DNA of 64,000 nt from UBA6168 sp041741095 (GCA_041741095.1 JBGSKQ010000117.1:23397-87396), one strand, 5' to 3'. Counted from the stretch's first letter, positions 16,693-25,330 are shown. Translations and numbers: made by a program. Notes: generated from the sequence alone by a model not told the origin.

Positions 16693-18297
16693 CTATTTTG
16701 TAACTGCATCCATTGCCTTGCTTTTCGTTGGCCAGGGTATGAGTTTGGAGGCATAAAAATCAATGCCCATCCCCACGAGCCGGGCTTCAAAGCTGCCAAG
16801 CCGTTCTTTGTATTCCTCCCAATTTCGCTGCTCCGAAGGCGTCCAACCGATTTCAGCGTAGCCCAACAACCTTGGGAAGGCCATGTATTCTATTTCGTCC
16901 ATATTGGTGATGGTCTCCGTCCACAGCGGCGCTTCTACGCCCAGGATATTGTCTTTTCCAACCCCTGGAATGAACGAGGCCGGATCCCATAGGTAAGCAC
17001 TGTCCACCTCAATGTAAGCGGCCCAATGCAGGCCGAGTTTGGTGGTGGAATCGTATTGCATGTCCATGTAAGTTTTATTGGCAGGCGACATAATGAGTTG
17101 GGCGCCTTTTGAAACGGCCATTTTGGCAAAATCGGCACTGGCCCATAGCTGCACGATGGACTGATTGTTCATGTCGGCCTGTGCGGTTTCGTCCCAGCCG
17201 ATGACGGTTTTTCCATGTTTCTCTACAATACCCTTCACACGGTTGACAAAAGGCAAATAATCCTCTTTTTTGGTGGCGTGCGATTCGTCGCCACCGATGT
17301 GAATATAAGGGCCAGGCGTGATGGCCGCCAATTCCGCAACCACATCTTCAATAAATTGATAAGTGATTTCCTTGCTGGTACATAAAGTGCTGAAACCAAC
17401 CTCGGTCCCTGTATAAAGTTCGGGCGCTTTGCCGTTGCAATTCAGCTCAGGATAAGAAGCCAGGGCAGCATTGGTATGGCCGGGCATATCAATTTCAGGG
17501 ATGATGGTGATGTAACGCTCCTGGGCATATTTAACCATATCGGCATATTGTTCTTGGGTGTAAAAGCCCCCTTCGCCGCCGCCGACTTGTGTTTTACCGC
17601 CATGTGCCGTCAGGTTTGGCCATTTCTTGATTTCGATGCGCCAGCCCTGGTCGTCAGAAAGGTGCAGGTGCAGGGTATTCATTTTAAAAGCAGCCAAAAA
17701 ATCTATGTAGCGCTTTACGTCCTCCACCTTGAAAAAATGCCTTGACACGTCGAGCATCGAACCCCGGTAGGCGTAAGTAGGTTTGTCTTGAATCGTGCCT
17801 GTCGGCATAATAATGTGGCCGTCTTTTTTGTCCATGTCAATGGGCAATAGCTGTCGGATGGTCTGTATGCCACGGAAAATGCCCGCCGGGGTTCCGGCAT
17901 ACAAAGTCACGCCATCTTCCTTAATATCCAGTTGATAACCTTCTTCGCCGTGGATATTTCTTTCCTCCAACAACACCAATAAAATATTGCCCTGACCAGG
18001 CTCTTCGGCCCCAGATTTCACCGTTAGTTCAAGGCTTGTAGCCGACTTAATCATTTCAGCAAGGAACTGCCCGTTGCGCATCATTTCATCCGATCCGCCC
18101 TGTACGACGATAGCAGTTGATCCTTTTAGCCTGAAAGCCGAACTGTCCACTGTGATGGAAACGGGTTTGGGGATGAGGTTGGTAGTGGCGAGGTTGGTTT
18201 TGATTTTTTTTGTTCCATTGCCACAAGCAGCCAAGATAAATGCTAATGCAAAAAAGCTAAATATACAAAATGGTCCAAATGTTTTGTTTTGATTCAT
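16693..18297 (-). CDS. Beta-N-acetylhexosaminidase, GH20 family lipoprotein
   Basis: This 534-residue lipoprotein (signal ending ILAAC) has the GH20 N-terminal accessory domain (about 35-165). The TIM-barrel catalytic domain begins at 'YAYRGSMLDVSRHFF' and contains HLHLSDDQGWRIEIKKWPNL. The catalytic pair is in YIHIGGDESHAT (Asp-Glu; the Asp helps the substrate acetamido group attack). It should release terminal N-acetylglucosamine or N-acetylgalactosamine from chitin fragments, peptidoglycan or glycans in the periplasm or on the surface. Length is normal for the family. It is flanked by unrelated genes, and no other chitin-degrading gene is in the window. Confidence 0.93.
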   Translation of the reverse strand: MNQNKTFGPFCIFSFFALAFILAACGNGTKKIKTNLATTNLIPKPVSITVDSSAFRLKGSTAIVVQGGSDEMMRNGQFLAEMIKSATSLELTVKSGAEEPGQGNILLVLLEERNIHGEEGYQLDIKEDGVTLYAGTPAGIFRGIQTIRQLLPIDMDKKDGHIIMPTGTIQDKPTYAYRGSMLDVSRHFFKVEDVKRYIDFLAAFKMNTLHLHLSDDQGWRIEIKKWPNLTAHGGKTQVGGGEGGFYTQEQYADMVKYAQERYITIIPEIDMPGHTNAALASYPELNCNGKAPELYTGTEVGFSTLCTSKEITYQFIEDVVAELAAITPGPYIHIGGDESHATKKEDYLPFVNRVKGIVEKHGKTVIGWDETAQADMNNQSIVQLWASADFAKMAVSKGAQLIMSPANKTYMDMQYDSTTKLGLHWAAYIEVDSAYLWDPASFIPGVGKDNILGVEAPLWTETITNMDEIEYMAFPRLLGYAEIGWTPSEQRNWEEYKERLGSFEARLVGMGIDFYASKLIPWPTKSKAMDAVTK

Positions 18298-18361
18298 GAT
18301 TTGAATTTTGGAGGGAAAGTTCCTAAAATTTATCAGAATTCAAAATGTCAGGTTGTTCTAT

Positions 18362-18589
18362 TTATTCCAAACCCAATTTTCCCCAGCCAAGCACCTTTTC
18401 TTTATGATTGAAAAATTTTCCTCCCTCAGCAACCGCCTTGTTGTTGATTTTCGATCTGATTTTGCGGTTGACAGTTTTTACACGTGCATCCACAGGTGTT
18501 TCGCCGCCCACTATGTCGCCGCTGGTAGCAAGCTTAGTAGTGGTTTTCAATGCTTCCGTTTCGCTGACGATAATTCTTTTTTTGGCCAT
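18362..18589 (-). CDS. Small basic hypothetical protein (75 residues)
   Basis: The frame opens at MAKKRIIVSETEALKTTTKL, with 75 residues rich in Lys and Thr, and has no signal or membrane segment. The ATG at 18589 is preferred to one 51 bases upstream, which adds a low-complexity leader. The basic composition would suit a nucleic-acid-binding or ribosome-associated protein, but I recognise no family. It sits alone between the hexosaminidase and decaheme cytochrome genes. It may be a real small gene or chance. Confidence 0.45.
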   Translation of the reverse strand: MAKKRIIVSETEALKTTTKLATSGDIVGGETPVDARVKTVNRKIRSKINNKAVAEGGKFFNHKEKVLGWGKLGLE

Positions 18590-18694
18590 TGCGCTTGGTT
18601 TGAAATTTAAATAAAGAGGTAAAATAGGCGCAGCCGCCAAAGCGCAAGAATGATTTTTGTGTGCATTATGGATGATGATTCACAGCCAAAATCT

Positions 18695-19600
18695 TTAGTA
18701 GTCATCATCGCCTTCCCTTTCCGTTCGGTCGCCTTTTCGTTCAGTTTTGGGGTTGTTATATTCACCCTCGTTGCCGTTCCTCCTCATGTCATGCTCGTTC
18801 CCGCTTTGGTGACAAGCAACGCAGTTATTTAAATTGGAAATACCTTCTTCGCTGTGTTCTGCCCTGATATTGCTGATTGTATGCTCGTGGCAACCATAGC
18901 AAGTATATGATTCAAAATTATTGTTTAAATGGCAGGTATTGCATTTGGCGTTGTGGTCTCCATCCAATGCGAAATAAGTGGAATGGTCAAAAGTTGACGG
19001 GCTCCATCGCTCGGTGTCATGGCATTTAATGCAATTGTCTTTTATTGTGCTGTGAAACGAATCATCTGGGTTTTCGTGGCAACTCGTGCAATTTTCCCTG
19101 TCCACGCTTGCTATCATGGCATGGTCAAACGGCCCGGTCAATTTCCATTCATTGGTAGTATGGCATTTATTGCAGGAAGCAGACAATTGTTCATGCAGTT
19201 TGCCCGCTGGTTTTTGATGGCATTTAATGCAATCATTTATCACTGTTTTTGAAATCAGTGAATGCTCAAAACCGGTTAATGACATATCTGGGTTAATGCC
19301 ATTGTGGTCGGTATGGCAGGATGTACAGCTTTGGTCTAACAATTGTTCATGAAATAAAACCTTCTCAGCTTGTGCTATTTTTTTATTGACAGAAGTATCC
19401 AAGCCTATTTCCGATACTTTATGGCAGGCAATGCATTTATCATTTTCGATGCCGCTAAATGGCGTATGGCATGAATAGCATTTATTGCCCAAATCTTGAT
19501 GGCCCTGTGATAGTTCACCGGGATTGAGCATAACATGAGGGTATTTAACTGCCAATAAAACAATAACTGCGATTAACCCGAATATGATTAATTTTTTCAT
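18695..19600 (-). CDS. Decaheme c-type cytochrome
   Basis: Ten CxxCH heme-binding motifs can be counted (CYSCH, CIACH, CTSCH, CIKCH, CNKCH, CTSCH, CIKCH, CNTCH, CYGCH, CVACH) in about 301 residues, after an uncleaved or cleaved N-terminal hydrophobic segment (MKKLIIFGLIAVIVLLAVKY). The spacing is that of cytochrome c3/c7-type multiheme wires. The start at 19600 overlaps the stop of the upstream cytochrome b gene as ATGA, arguing for translational coupling and a joint complex. It would carry electrons in the periplasm from the quinone-linked membrane partner. The C-terminal 30 residues are a highly charged tail (KGDRTEREGDDDY) without hemes. Confidence 0.92.
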   Translation of the reverse strand: MKKLIIFGLIAVIVLLAVKYPHVMLNPGELSQGHQDLGNKCYSCHTPFSGIENDKCIACHKVSEIGLDTSVNKKIAQAEKVLFHEQLLDQSCTSCHTDHNGINPDMSLTGFEHSLISKTVINDCIKCHQKPAGKLHEQLSASCNKCHTTNEWKLTGPFDHAMIASVDRENCTSCHENPDDSFHSTIKDNCIKCHDTERWSPSTFDHSTYFALDGDHNAKCNTCHLNNNFESYTCYGCHEHTISNIRAEHSEEGISNLNNCVACHQSGNEHDMRRNGNEGEYNNPKTERKGDRTEREGDDDY

Positions 19601-20169
19601 TTTGTGAACATGATTACGGTAGCAATATGTATCAATGAAAGCAATGCCAAAAGCAATGAAATTGGCAGGTGAACTACACGCCATTTCTTCATGGCGTCCA
19701 CCATGATAGCATCAAAAAACAGCTGCTTATCCGCTGCAGCTTTGTCGCTTCCCGAATCCATTAATGATTTTCGGTTGGCGTTCAACGATTCGTTTGCGCT
19801 TTTTAAAAGGTATTTACCAACCAACCCGCTTGCCACATTGACCAAGAGCATAAGCACGGCGAGCCAAGGCAACAGCGCATTAAAATGTATGCCCGCATGG
19901 ACTATTATCATAATGGAACCCGCCCATGCCATGTATTCATGCGCTTGCAGCAATTGTTTGGGCGAACCAGTTTGTATCAATTTTCGCTTACGCAATGAAT
20001 AAACAAAGGATAAAACAATAACAAACGTGCCCAAATAACCGAGATAGCGGCCAATAAAAACCCAATGTAAATAATGGAGCAAATAATCAATACCGACCGC
20101 AATCAATATCATCAGCACAAACCAATTGACAAATGGCAATACATGTTTTATTAGCAGCGATTGTTTCAT
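19597..20169 (-). CDS. Membrane b-type cytochrome-like protein, partner of decaheme cytochrome
   Basis: The 190-residue protein has four or five hydrophobic segments and several His residues placed in or next to them (LLHYLHW; AHEYMAW; IIVHAGIHF; VVHLPISLLLALLSLIHI). This is compatible with two heme b ligand pairs as in cytochrome b561-like proteins. It overlaps the decaheme gene by four bases (ATGA). I infer a quinol-oxidising membrane subunit that passes electrons to the decaheme protein. It could instead be only a heme-less anchor. Confidence 0.65.
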   Translation of the reverse strand: MKQSLLIKHVLPFVNWFVLMILIAVGIDYLLHYLHWVFIGRYLGYLGTFVIVLSFVYSLRKRKLIQTGSPKQLLQAHEYMAWAGSIMIIVHAGIHFNALLPWLAVLMLLVNVASGLVGKYLLKSANESLNANRKSLMDSGSDKAAADKQLFFDAIMVDAMKKWRVVHLPISLLLALLSLIHIATVIMFTK

Positions 20170-20190
20170 GATTCAGGAATTAATTGTTGA

Positions 20191-20232
20191 AACAAAAAAA
20201 ACAAGTGGCGGCAGTATAATTGCCGCCACTTG
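20191..20232 (-). terminator. Rho-independent-type terminator after DUF2231 gene
   Basis: Read on the minus strand, a perfect 12-bp stem (caagtggcggca with tgccgccacttg, 7-nt loop) is followed by a run of eight T. It lies 9 bases after the stop at 20241 and separates the DUF2231 gene from the cytochrome pair. Confidence 0.88.
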
Positions 20233-20240
20233 GTATCGAA

Positions 20241-20759
20241 TCAATCATCGTCACCCTGCCCACCTGCTTCGCCGCCAGCCTCAGTGCCATTTGCTTCAGC
20301 AGCACCCGCTGCGGCCACGCCGCTCCTGATTTCCGAGTGGCGAATCTGCCCACCGAGGTAGCCCGTACGGGCCATAGCAGCAAAAGTGGCCAAACTGAGC
20401 ACCGTGGCCACCAGCACTAACGGCTTTGAAAGGGCGTCTTTGCTCCAGCCCATGATCAGCGTCACAAGCGAAAGCAGACCGAGCGCCTCCATCAGCCAAA
20501 TGGCCACCGTTGCGGCTTCTTCGTGTTCCTCAATCAGTACCTCGGAGACCCCCGCAATCCCCTCCACCGACTCCTCGGCTGGCTCGCCTGTGAGGAATAC
20601 AGGAATTGCGATAGCAGCCATGGCGGCCCAAGTCCAGAGTGCGGTTTTCTTTACTTGCTCGGAAGAAGTGATATAGCCGTAGGCCATCACGCCCACGCCC
20701 AATAGCGACCCAATGATGGGGAAGTGGTTGAGCAGGAGATGCAGATGTGTTGCGTCCAT
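20241..20759 (-). CDS. DUF2231-type membrane protein, paralogue 1
   Basis: This 172-residue membrane protein has four hydrophobic segments. It opens with MDATHLHLLLNHFPIIGSLL, carries an Asp/Glu-rich loop with EEHEEAA around residue 80, and has ARTGYLGGQIRHSE at about 130. A Gly/Glu/Asp-rich cytoplasmic or periplasmic tail follows. The paired His motifs (HLH...HFP, HE, RH) are shared with the paralogue at 23965-24432 and are typical of DUF2231 proteins, for which heme or metal binding has been suggested. It is enclosed by two terminators, so it is probably monocistronic, next to a rubrerythrin gene. Function unknown; a redox role is an inference from context. Confidence 0.75.
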   Translation of the reverse strand: MDATHLHLLLNHFPIIGSLLGVGVMAYGYITSSEQVKKTALWTWAAMAAIAIPVFLTGEPAEESVEGIAGVSEVLIEEHEEAATVAIWLMEALGLLSLVTLIMGWSKDALSKPLVLVATVLSLATFAAMARTGYLGGQIRHSEIRSGVAAAGAAEANGTEAGGEAGGQGDDD

Positions 20760-20820
20760 TTTAAATGATTTTTGCTGAAAATCAGCGGTTTAAGATTTGT
20801 GTTTTGAAAGGTTTGCAAAA

Positions 20821-20872
20821 GCCTCCGATCCGCTTTCGTTCCGCGAATCAGGAGCTTGCGAAACCCGGAGGC
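20821..20872 (-). terminator. Terminator-like hairpin after the rubrerythrin gene
   Basis: On the minus strand gcctccg (20866-20872) pairs with cggaggc (20821-20827), followed by tttt. The 38-nt loop contains further weak pairing. It is weaker than the other terminators in the window. Confidence 0.4.
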
Positions 20873-20939
20873 CTGTGCTTTGAGGTCATTTGTACCAATG
20901 TGTTTCCGTCGGTCCAAGTTCAAGCACATTGTGCTTTTC

Positions 20940-21716
20940 TCAAACTTTGTCAATCTTCGTGAAACGATCGGACTTGGTCATGGAGATATTGCAGCGCTTG
21001 GGGGCGGTTCCGTCGTAAGTGTTGCCGCAAGTCTGGCAGACATAATAAACAGACCCCAGCGTGTTCACCTGCTTGCTTTCAAGGGCAGCCAATGCCTTTT
21101 CGTACAATGGTTTATGGCGTTGCTCGGTCTTGTAGGCGTAGTTCAGGCTGATGGTGGCCAGCTTGCCATTGGCGGCTTTGGCGTTTTTCAGGAACTCCGG
21201 GTACATCGTCGAGATTTCATAGCCTTCGCCAGCGATGGCGTCCTTCAGGTTTTCTGCAGTCGTTTTTACGGTAAATTCTGGCTTGAAACTCGAAACTGTT
21301 GTGCCCAGTTCTTCCAGTACGGCTTGGTGGTTGTTGGCATGGATATTCTCGGAAGTGGAAGTAGCCTTGAAGAGCATAGCAATCTGTGGATAGCCCTCTT
21401 CCTGCGCCTTTTTGGAATACGCTGCATACTTGGCACTGGCCGTAGTTTCGCCTTTGAAAGCATCGGTCAGGTTGGTTATCATGACAGCCTTTGCATCGGT
21501 AGTGGCTGTTGCAGTCGTGCCTGGTTTAGCATTCATTTCGCCTTCTTCCATTTCGTCCTCTTCTTTTTCGTTCACTGCCAAAGCCGTTCCTTCGGCTGGC
21601 TGTTGCATGGTGGTTTCCTGTTGTGGGTTCTCCTGCTGGTTGGGGTTGCTGCAAGCGGGCAACAATGCCCAAAATCCTACAGCCAGAAGCATTGCGATGA
21701 TGGTTTGAGATTTCAT
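20940..21716 (-). CDS. Exported rubrerythrin (lipoprotein)
   Basis: The 258-residue protein has a lipoprotein signal (MKSQTIIAMLLAVGFWALLPAC) and an acidic, low-complexity linker (about 23-75). A ferritin-like diiron domain follows, with the expected Glu/His clusters (KGETTASAKYAAY; SENIHANNH; YKTEQRHKPLY). The C-terminus is a rubredoxin-like region, VCQTCG ... KRCNIS. Rubrerythrins reduce peroxide. The normal second CxxC of the rubredoxin site is here RCNIS, leaving three cysteines, so the Fe(SCys)4 centre is probably incomplete. A signal peptide is also unusual, because most rubrerythrins are cytoplasmic. Its electron donor would have to be periplasmic. Confidence 0.85.
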   Translation of the reverse strand: MKSQTIIAMLLAVGFWALLPACSNPNQQENPQQETTMQQPAEGTALAVNEKEEDEMEEGEMNAKPGTTATATTDAKAVMITNLTDAFKGETTASAKYAAYSKKAQEEGYPQIAMLFKATSTSENIHANNHQAVLEELGTTVSSFKPEFTVKTTAENLKDAIAGEGYEISTMYPEFLKNAKAANGKLATISLNYAYKTEQRHKPLYEKALAALESKQVNTLGSVYYVCQTCGNTYDGTAPKRCNISMTKSDRFTKIDKV

Positions 21717-21869
21717 TTTTTCTATTTTTCAAGTTAACCCCGCTGCTGCGCAATGGACGCAGCTACTGGATTTGATAGTACAAAGGTGGCCTAGGCCGAT
21801 TTAAAGCAAGCTTCGGGTTTTCTTAAAATTGGCTAAAAATGAAAGACGGTGGACGGAGGTCGGTGGAAT

Positions 21870-23243
21870 CTATTTAAAGTGCAGCGTAAATGCCGTGCCG
21901 CTGCCTTCCTTGCTTTTCACGGAGATTTCAATCTGTTCCAAGCTGGCGATTTTTTGAACGATGGAAAGCCCCAAGCCACTGCCCGGCACCTGCGAGGTGC
22001 GGGAGGCGTCGGCCCGGTAAAGGCGGTCGAAAAGGCGGGGCAAATGCTCGGCTGGGATGCCCGGCCCGTCGTCGGCGATGGTCAGCGAGCGGGCAGTTTC
22101 GTCCCAAGAACAATGGATATTGCCGTTGGCAGCGCCATATTTTAGGGCATTGCCAAGAAGGTTGCTCAAGAGTATTTCCAAGAAAGCACGGTCTGCCGTC
22201 ACGGTAGTGGCGGCTGGGATGTCGAGCTGCAAACGGATGCCCTTGGCCACGAGTTCGGACTGGTGCTTGGTGGCCAGCGACTGGAAAACCGCCGCCAATT
22301 GCACCGTTTCTTTTTCCAATAACACGTCGCCCGATTCCAGCCGGGCAAGTTGGAGCAGCCTGTCGAGCAGCAACTGCATCTTGTCCACCTCCCGCACGAC
22401 CTGCCCGATTTTTTCTTCATAATGGGCGACCTCCCTCGGCTTCCTCGCCAGCACTTCGAGCGTGCCACGGATGGCCGTCAGCGGTGTGCGCAGTTCGTGC
22501 GAGGCATCGGAGGTGAACTGTTTCTCCCGTTGGAAGCTGTTTTCGATGCGCTGCAACAGGTCGTTGATGGCCTTCGCCAATTGCTGTACCTCGTCGTCGT
22601 TTTGGGGCAATGGCAGGCGGGTATTGATATTAGCATCGCTGATATTGGCGGTGCCTTGGATGAGCTGCTGCACCGGGGCAATGCTCTTTGCGGCAGCAAA
22701 CGAAACAGCGAGGTACAGCGCCAGTAGCGTCAGCGGGAATGCTATGAAAAGCGTGGTGCGCAGGTTTTTCAGCACCACCGTGGATTCCGCACGGGAGATA
22801 CCGATGGACAATTGCCCCACTACCCGCCCCGCTTGGTTTTTAATGGGGAACTGCCCCAGCCGCACCAGCTGCGCTTTCAGTTTTGTGTTGAAAAAATGGG
22901 GATGCTCCAAATTGGGGTCGAACCCGAACCGGTCAATGGTGAGGTTGGAAGAGTGGAAGAGCAGTTTGCCTTGGGCGTCCACCAGTTGCAGGAAGGTCGG
23001 GTTGACCTCCTCTTGCAGGTGCTCGTTTTCCTGCCACTCCGTCATTTTTGTGATGACGATGGAATCGCCCACGAAGCCAAGGCTTTTGAAAACCTCGGCC
23101 TGTTCGGCCCGCAGGTCGCCGTCCAAGTGGCTGAATGCCGTGCGGAAAACCACCTCGTAAACCGCCAAGAAAACGAGGCTCGTGATGGCAGCTGCCGCCA
23201 AGAGGTTGAACAATGCGATGCGCTCTTTGAACCTTAGTTTCAT
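21870..23243 (-). CDS. Sensor histidine kinase of a two-component system
   Basis: The 457-residue protein has one membrane helix at about residues 12-33, a periplasmic sensor region to about 160 and a second helix at about 163-186. A HAMP domain follows, then the dimerisation domain with SHELRTPLTAIRG (His249 phospho-acceptor). The ATPase domain has the N box (LLSNLLGNALKYG), DDGPGIP and GSGLGLSI. All catalytic motifs are intact. It overlaps the response regulator gene by four bases (ATGA) and is translated with it. The periplasmic domain contains many His and aromatic residues but no family I recognise, so the signal is unknown. Confidence 0.95.
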   Translation of the reverse strand: MKLRFKERIALFNLLAAAAITSLVFLAVYEVVFRTAFSHLDGDLRAEQAEVFKSLGFVGDSIVITKMTEWQENEHLQEEVNPTFLQLVDAQGKLLFHSSNLTIDRFGFDPNLEHPHFFNTKLKAQLVRLGQFPIKNQAGRVVGQLSIGISRAESTVVLKNLRTTLFIAFPLTLLALYLAVSFAAAKSIAPVQQLIQGTANISDANINTRLPLPQNDDEVQQLAKAINDLLQRIENSFQREKQFTSDASHELRTPLTAIRGTLEVLARKPREVAHYEEKIGQVVREVDKMQLLLDRLLQLARLESGDVLLEKETVQLAAVFQSLATKHQSELVAKGIRLQLDIPAATTVTADRAFLEILLSNLLGNALKYGAANGNIHCSWDETARSLTIADDGPGIPAEHLPRLFDRLYRADASRTSQVPGSGLGLSIVQKIASLEQIEISVKSKEGSGTAFTLHFK

Positions 23244-23917
23244 GCGTCGTCGTGTACCCGGTAGCCCACGCCCCGGATGGTTTGGAGGAAGGAAGGCTGG
23301 CCGGGGTCGTCCAGTTTTTTCCGAAGAAAATTGATGTAAACGTCAATCACGGAGGTGTCCCGATCGAAGTTGACATCCCATATTTTCTCGATGATGCGGG
23401 TTCGTCGGCAGATTTTGCCCTTGTTGCGCAGCAGGTATTCGAGCAGCGCAAACTCTTTTTGCGTAAGCTCCACGGGCTGGCCGTTCTTGGTCACTTGGTA
23501 GGTCTCCACGTTCATTTCGATCTTGCCAGCGCTGAAGGTGTTTTGCTCGCCCGCCGTGTTGCGCAGCAATACTCGGATGCGGGCCAGCAGTTCGTCGAAG
23601 GCAAAGGGCTTTCGCAGGTAATCGTTGGCACCCGTTTCCAAACCAAATACCACGTCGTCCACGCTGTCTTTGGCAGTGAGGAAAATGATGGGCACGCGCT
23701 GGTTTTCCTTGCGCACCTGCCTGCAAATTTCGATACCGCTCATGCCCGGCAACATCCAGTCGAGGAGCAGGATATCGTACTCGTCGAGGTTGTCAAGGGC
23801 TAGGCGCAGGCCGTCCTTGCCGTTGTAGGCCACGTCCACGGCGAAGCCCTCTTCCGATAGGCCCTCTTGGATGAAATTTGCGATGGACGTTTCGTCTTCT
23901 ACGAGCAGTAATCTCAT
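23240..23917 (-). CDS. OmpR/CusR-type response regulator
   Basis: The start at 23917 (MRLLLVEDETSIANF) is chosen because it begins the receiver domain; the frame stays open upstream but encodes Arg/Cys-rich nonsense. The 225 residues comprise a receiver with Asp53 (ILLLDWMLPGMSG) and conserved Lys in YLRKPFAF, then a winged-helix DNA-binding domain (ELTQKEFALLEYLLRNKGKI ... TIRGVGYRV). It is a DNA-binding transcription factor controlled by the kinase encoded directly behind it. A DUF2231 membrane protein gene precedes it by 48 bases and is probably in the same transcript. Confidence 0.96.
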   Translation of the reverse strand: MRLLLVEDETSIANFIQEGLSEEGFAVDVAYNGKDGLRLALDNLDEYDILLLDWMLPGMSGIEICRQVRKENQRVPIIFLTAKDSVDDVVFGLETGANDYLRKPFAFDELLARIRVLLRNTAGEQNTFSAGKIEMNVETYQVTKNGQPVELTQKEFALLEYLLRNKGKICRRTRIIEKIWDVNFDRDTSVIDVYINFLRKKLDDPGQPSFLQTIRGVGYRVHDDA

Positions 23918-23964
23918 GTTTTTATATGATAAATGGGCCTTCACAATGTCGCCCATGGTTGTTC

Positions 23965-24432
23965 TCAGTTCTCCGGCTCCGGTGTCAGCGATATTTCCAG
24001 TTCCACGCCAGCGCCGTGTTTGTAAACCAGTTCGCCACCATAAAAGCCCGTGCGGGCAACGGAGGCAATGACGATGGCAAACAGCACGACGGAGGCGGCA
24101 TACCCCCATTTGGGCTTGAAGTTGGTCATATCTATCACCATCCTGAAAGCCGCTGCGATGCCACTTAACACCATCGTGAACAAGGCCGCATCTTCATGCA
24201 CCTCAATTGCTTTGCCCAAGCTGGAGCCGTCGTCCAAGCCATCGCCAGCGGCATTGCCGGTGAGGTAGGCCGCAACAGCGCCGAGCGCTCCCAGCACCAA
24301 CAAATATAGGCCAGCCGTCTTGAAAAACGGCTTTTTTGTCGTCAAGTAAAGCAGGTCGGAAAGAAATCCGGCCAAGAGCAAGGCGATGGGGAAATGCACG
24401 ATCATGGCGTGCAGGTGGGTTGCAGTTAGCAT
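23965..24432 (-). CDS. DUF2231-type membrane protein, paralogue 2
   Basis: The start at 24432 (MLTATHLHAMIVHFPIAL) matches the start of paralogue 1; an ATG 36 bases upstream only adds a short leader. The 155-residue protein has four hydrophobic segments. The family motifs are in the same order as in paralogue 1: HLHxxxxHFPI, a VHEDAA motif in the middle, and ARTGFYGGELVYKHG near the end. It is the first gene of a likely operon with a response regulator and histidine kinase, so it may be the sensed or regulated redox component. Molecular function is unknown. Confidence 0.75.
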   Translation of the reverse strand: MLTATHLHAMIVHFPIALLLAGFLSDLLYLTTKKPFFKTAGLYLLVLGALGAVAAYLTGNAAGDGLDDGSSLGKAIEVHEDAALFTMVLSGIAAAFRMVIDMTNFKPKWGYAASVVLFAIVIASVARTGFYGGELVYKHGAGVELEISLTPEPEN

Positions 24433-24541
24433 GGCTGTTTTTTTATGCAAAATTGCGGGCGACCGCATTGATGCCAGCTTAACCGAAACTTAAAAACAGC
24501 TTAAATTTAGCCGGTGGTTTGAGACAGCCCCTCCGCCACTT

Positions 24542-25002
24542 TTGCGAAAAGCAGTAGTCTTTCCCTCCGAAGATGCCCTTCGGGTAACGGTGCGCCAACA
24601 AAAGGACCTGCCACAGAGCCGGGAGCGCCTCGCCTACCTCCTCGACAACCCAAACGACCGCTCCGTGACTGTGGCACTGGAATGGGAGCGCTGGCGAATC
24701 CCCTTCAATGTGGAAGTTGATTTGGTGGCCACCGGCCATACCTCCATCCGCTCGCAAATGTCCAGCGGCCTTGGCTTCGACCCGCCCAGCTTGCAGACCG
24801 CTGCACACAATGGTGCCTGACCAACAACGTGAACTTGGAAGAAGCTCTCTTCTGGTTTGAGTCGGCCACGTCGCCCAACCTTGGCGGGGTGCAGACCTTC
24901 ACGGCGCTGAACATAAAGGCTGGGTTGCTCCGCAAAATGGGCCGCAATGCAGAAGCGGACGAGACATCGATAACCGCCTTGGCGAAAGCCACTATCATGT
25001 AA
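24542..25002 (+). pseudogene. DUF2911-type gene remnant, truncated and frameshifted
   Basis: From 24542 the frame reads ALRVTVRQQKDLPQSRERLA ... VTVALEWERWRIPFNVEVD, which is the second half of a DUF2911 domain. It stops at 24820. The next part of the family (NNVNLEEALFWFESATS ... TFTALNIKAGLLRKMGRNAE) continues in another frame from about 24811 to the stop at 25002. The N-terminal half of the domain and its signal peptide are missing. DUF2911 proteins are exported proteins of unknown function. The remnant ends nine bases from a truncated Nudix gene on the other strand. Confidence 0.65.
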
Positions 25003-25010
25003 TTGCACGG

Positions 25011-25208
25011 CTATGACCGACAGCTCATGGTTTCTTCCTCTAACTCCTGGCGCACGGCAAGCTCAAGGCTTCCATTTTCCAGCACAAAACCGCCCGGCAA
25101 TGCCCAACTTCCCTGAAAAGGTAGATATTTCCGTCGGACGAGCGCAACGAAAAGTTGCTCGTATTGGTAACCAAATACGACTGCGTCGGTTGCAAGTTGA
25201 ATTGCCAT
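25011..25208 (-). pseudogene. Nudix hydrolase remnant, truncated in the Nudix box
   Basis: The 65-residue frame begins like an NrtR/ADP-ribose-type Nudix protein (MAIQLATDAVVFGYQYEQLF, then GSWALPGGFVLENGSLELAV). It is cut at the end of the Nudix box, after RQELEEET, where Gly should follow, and then runs into four unrelated residues and a stop. The rest of the domain and any DNA-binding domain are absent. Together with the adjoining DUF2911 remnant it marks a deletion or rearrangement junction at about 25003-25025. Confidence 0.7.
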
Positions 25209-25330
25209 GAAAGCTTATTTTTACGGCAAAATTAGTTAAACATTGCATTCAATAAAACCTTAAAAAGTTATTAGAAACAGCTATGATTCAAATTTTCATG
25301 CTAAAAAGTTTTAAAAAATAAGCAACTTAC

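Noticed and set aside
18408..18614. Plus-strand small frame opposite the basic hypothetical protein
   Set aside because: Its translation is Ser/Val/Leu-rich, typical of an antisense shadow; the Lys-rich minus-strand frame is the better candidate.
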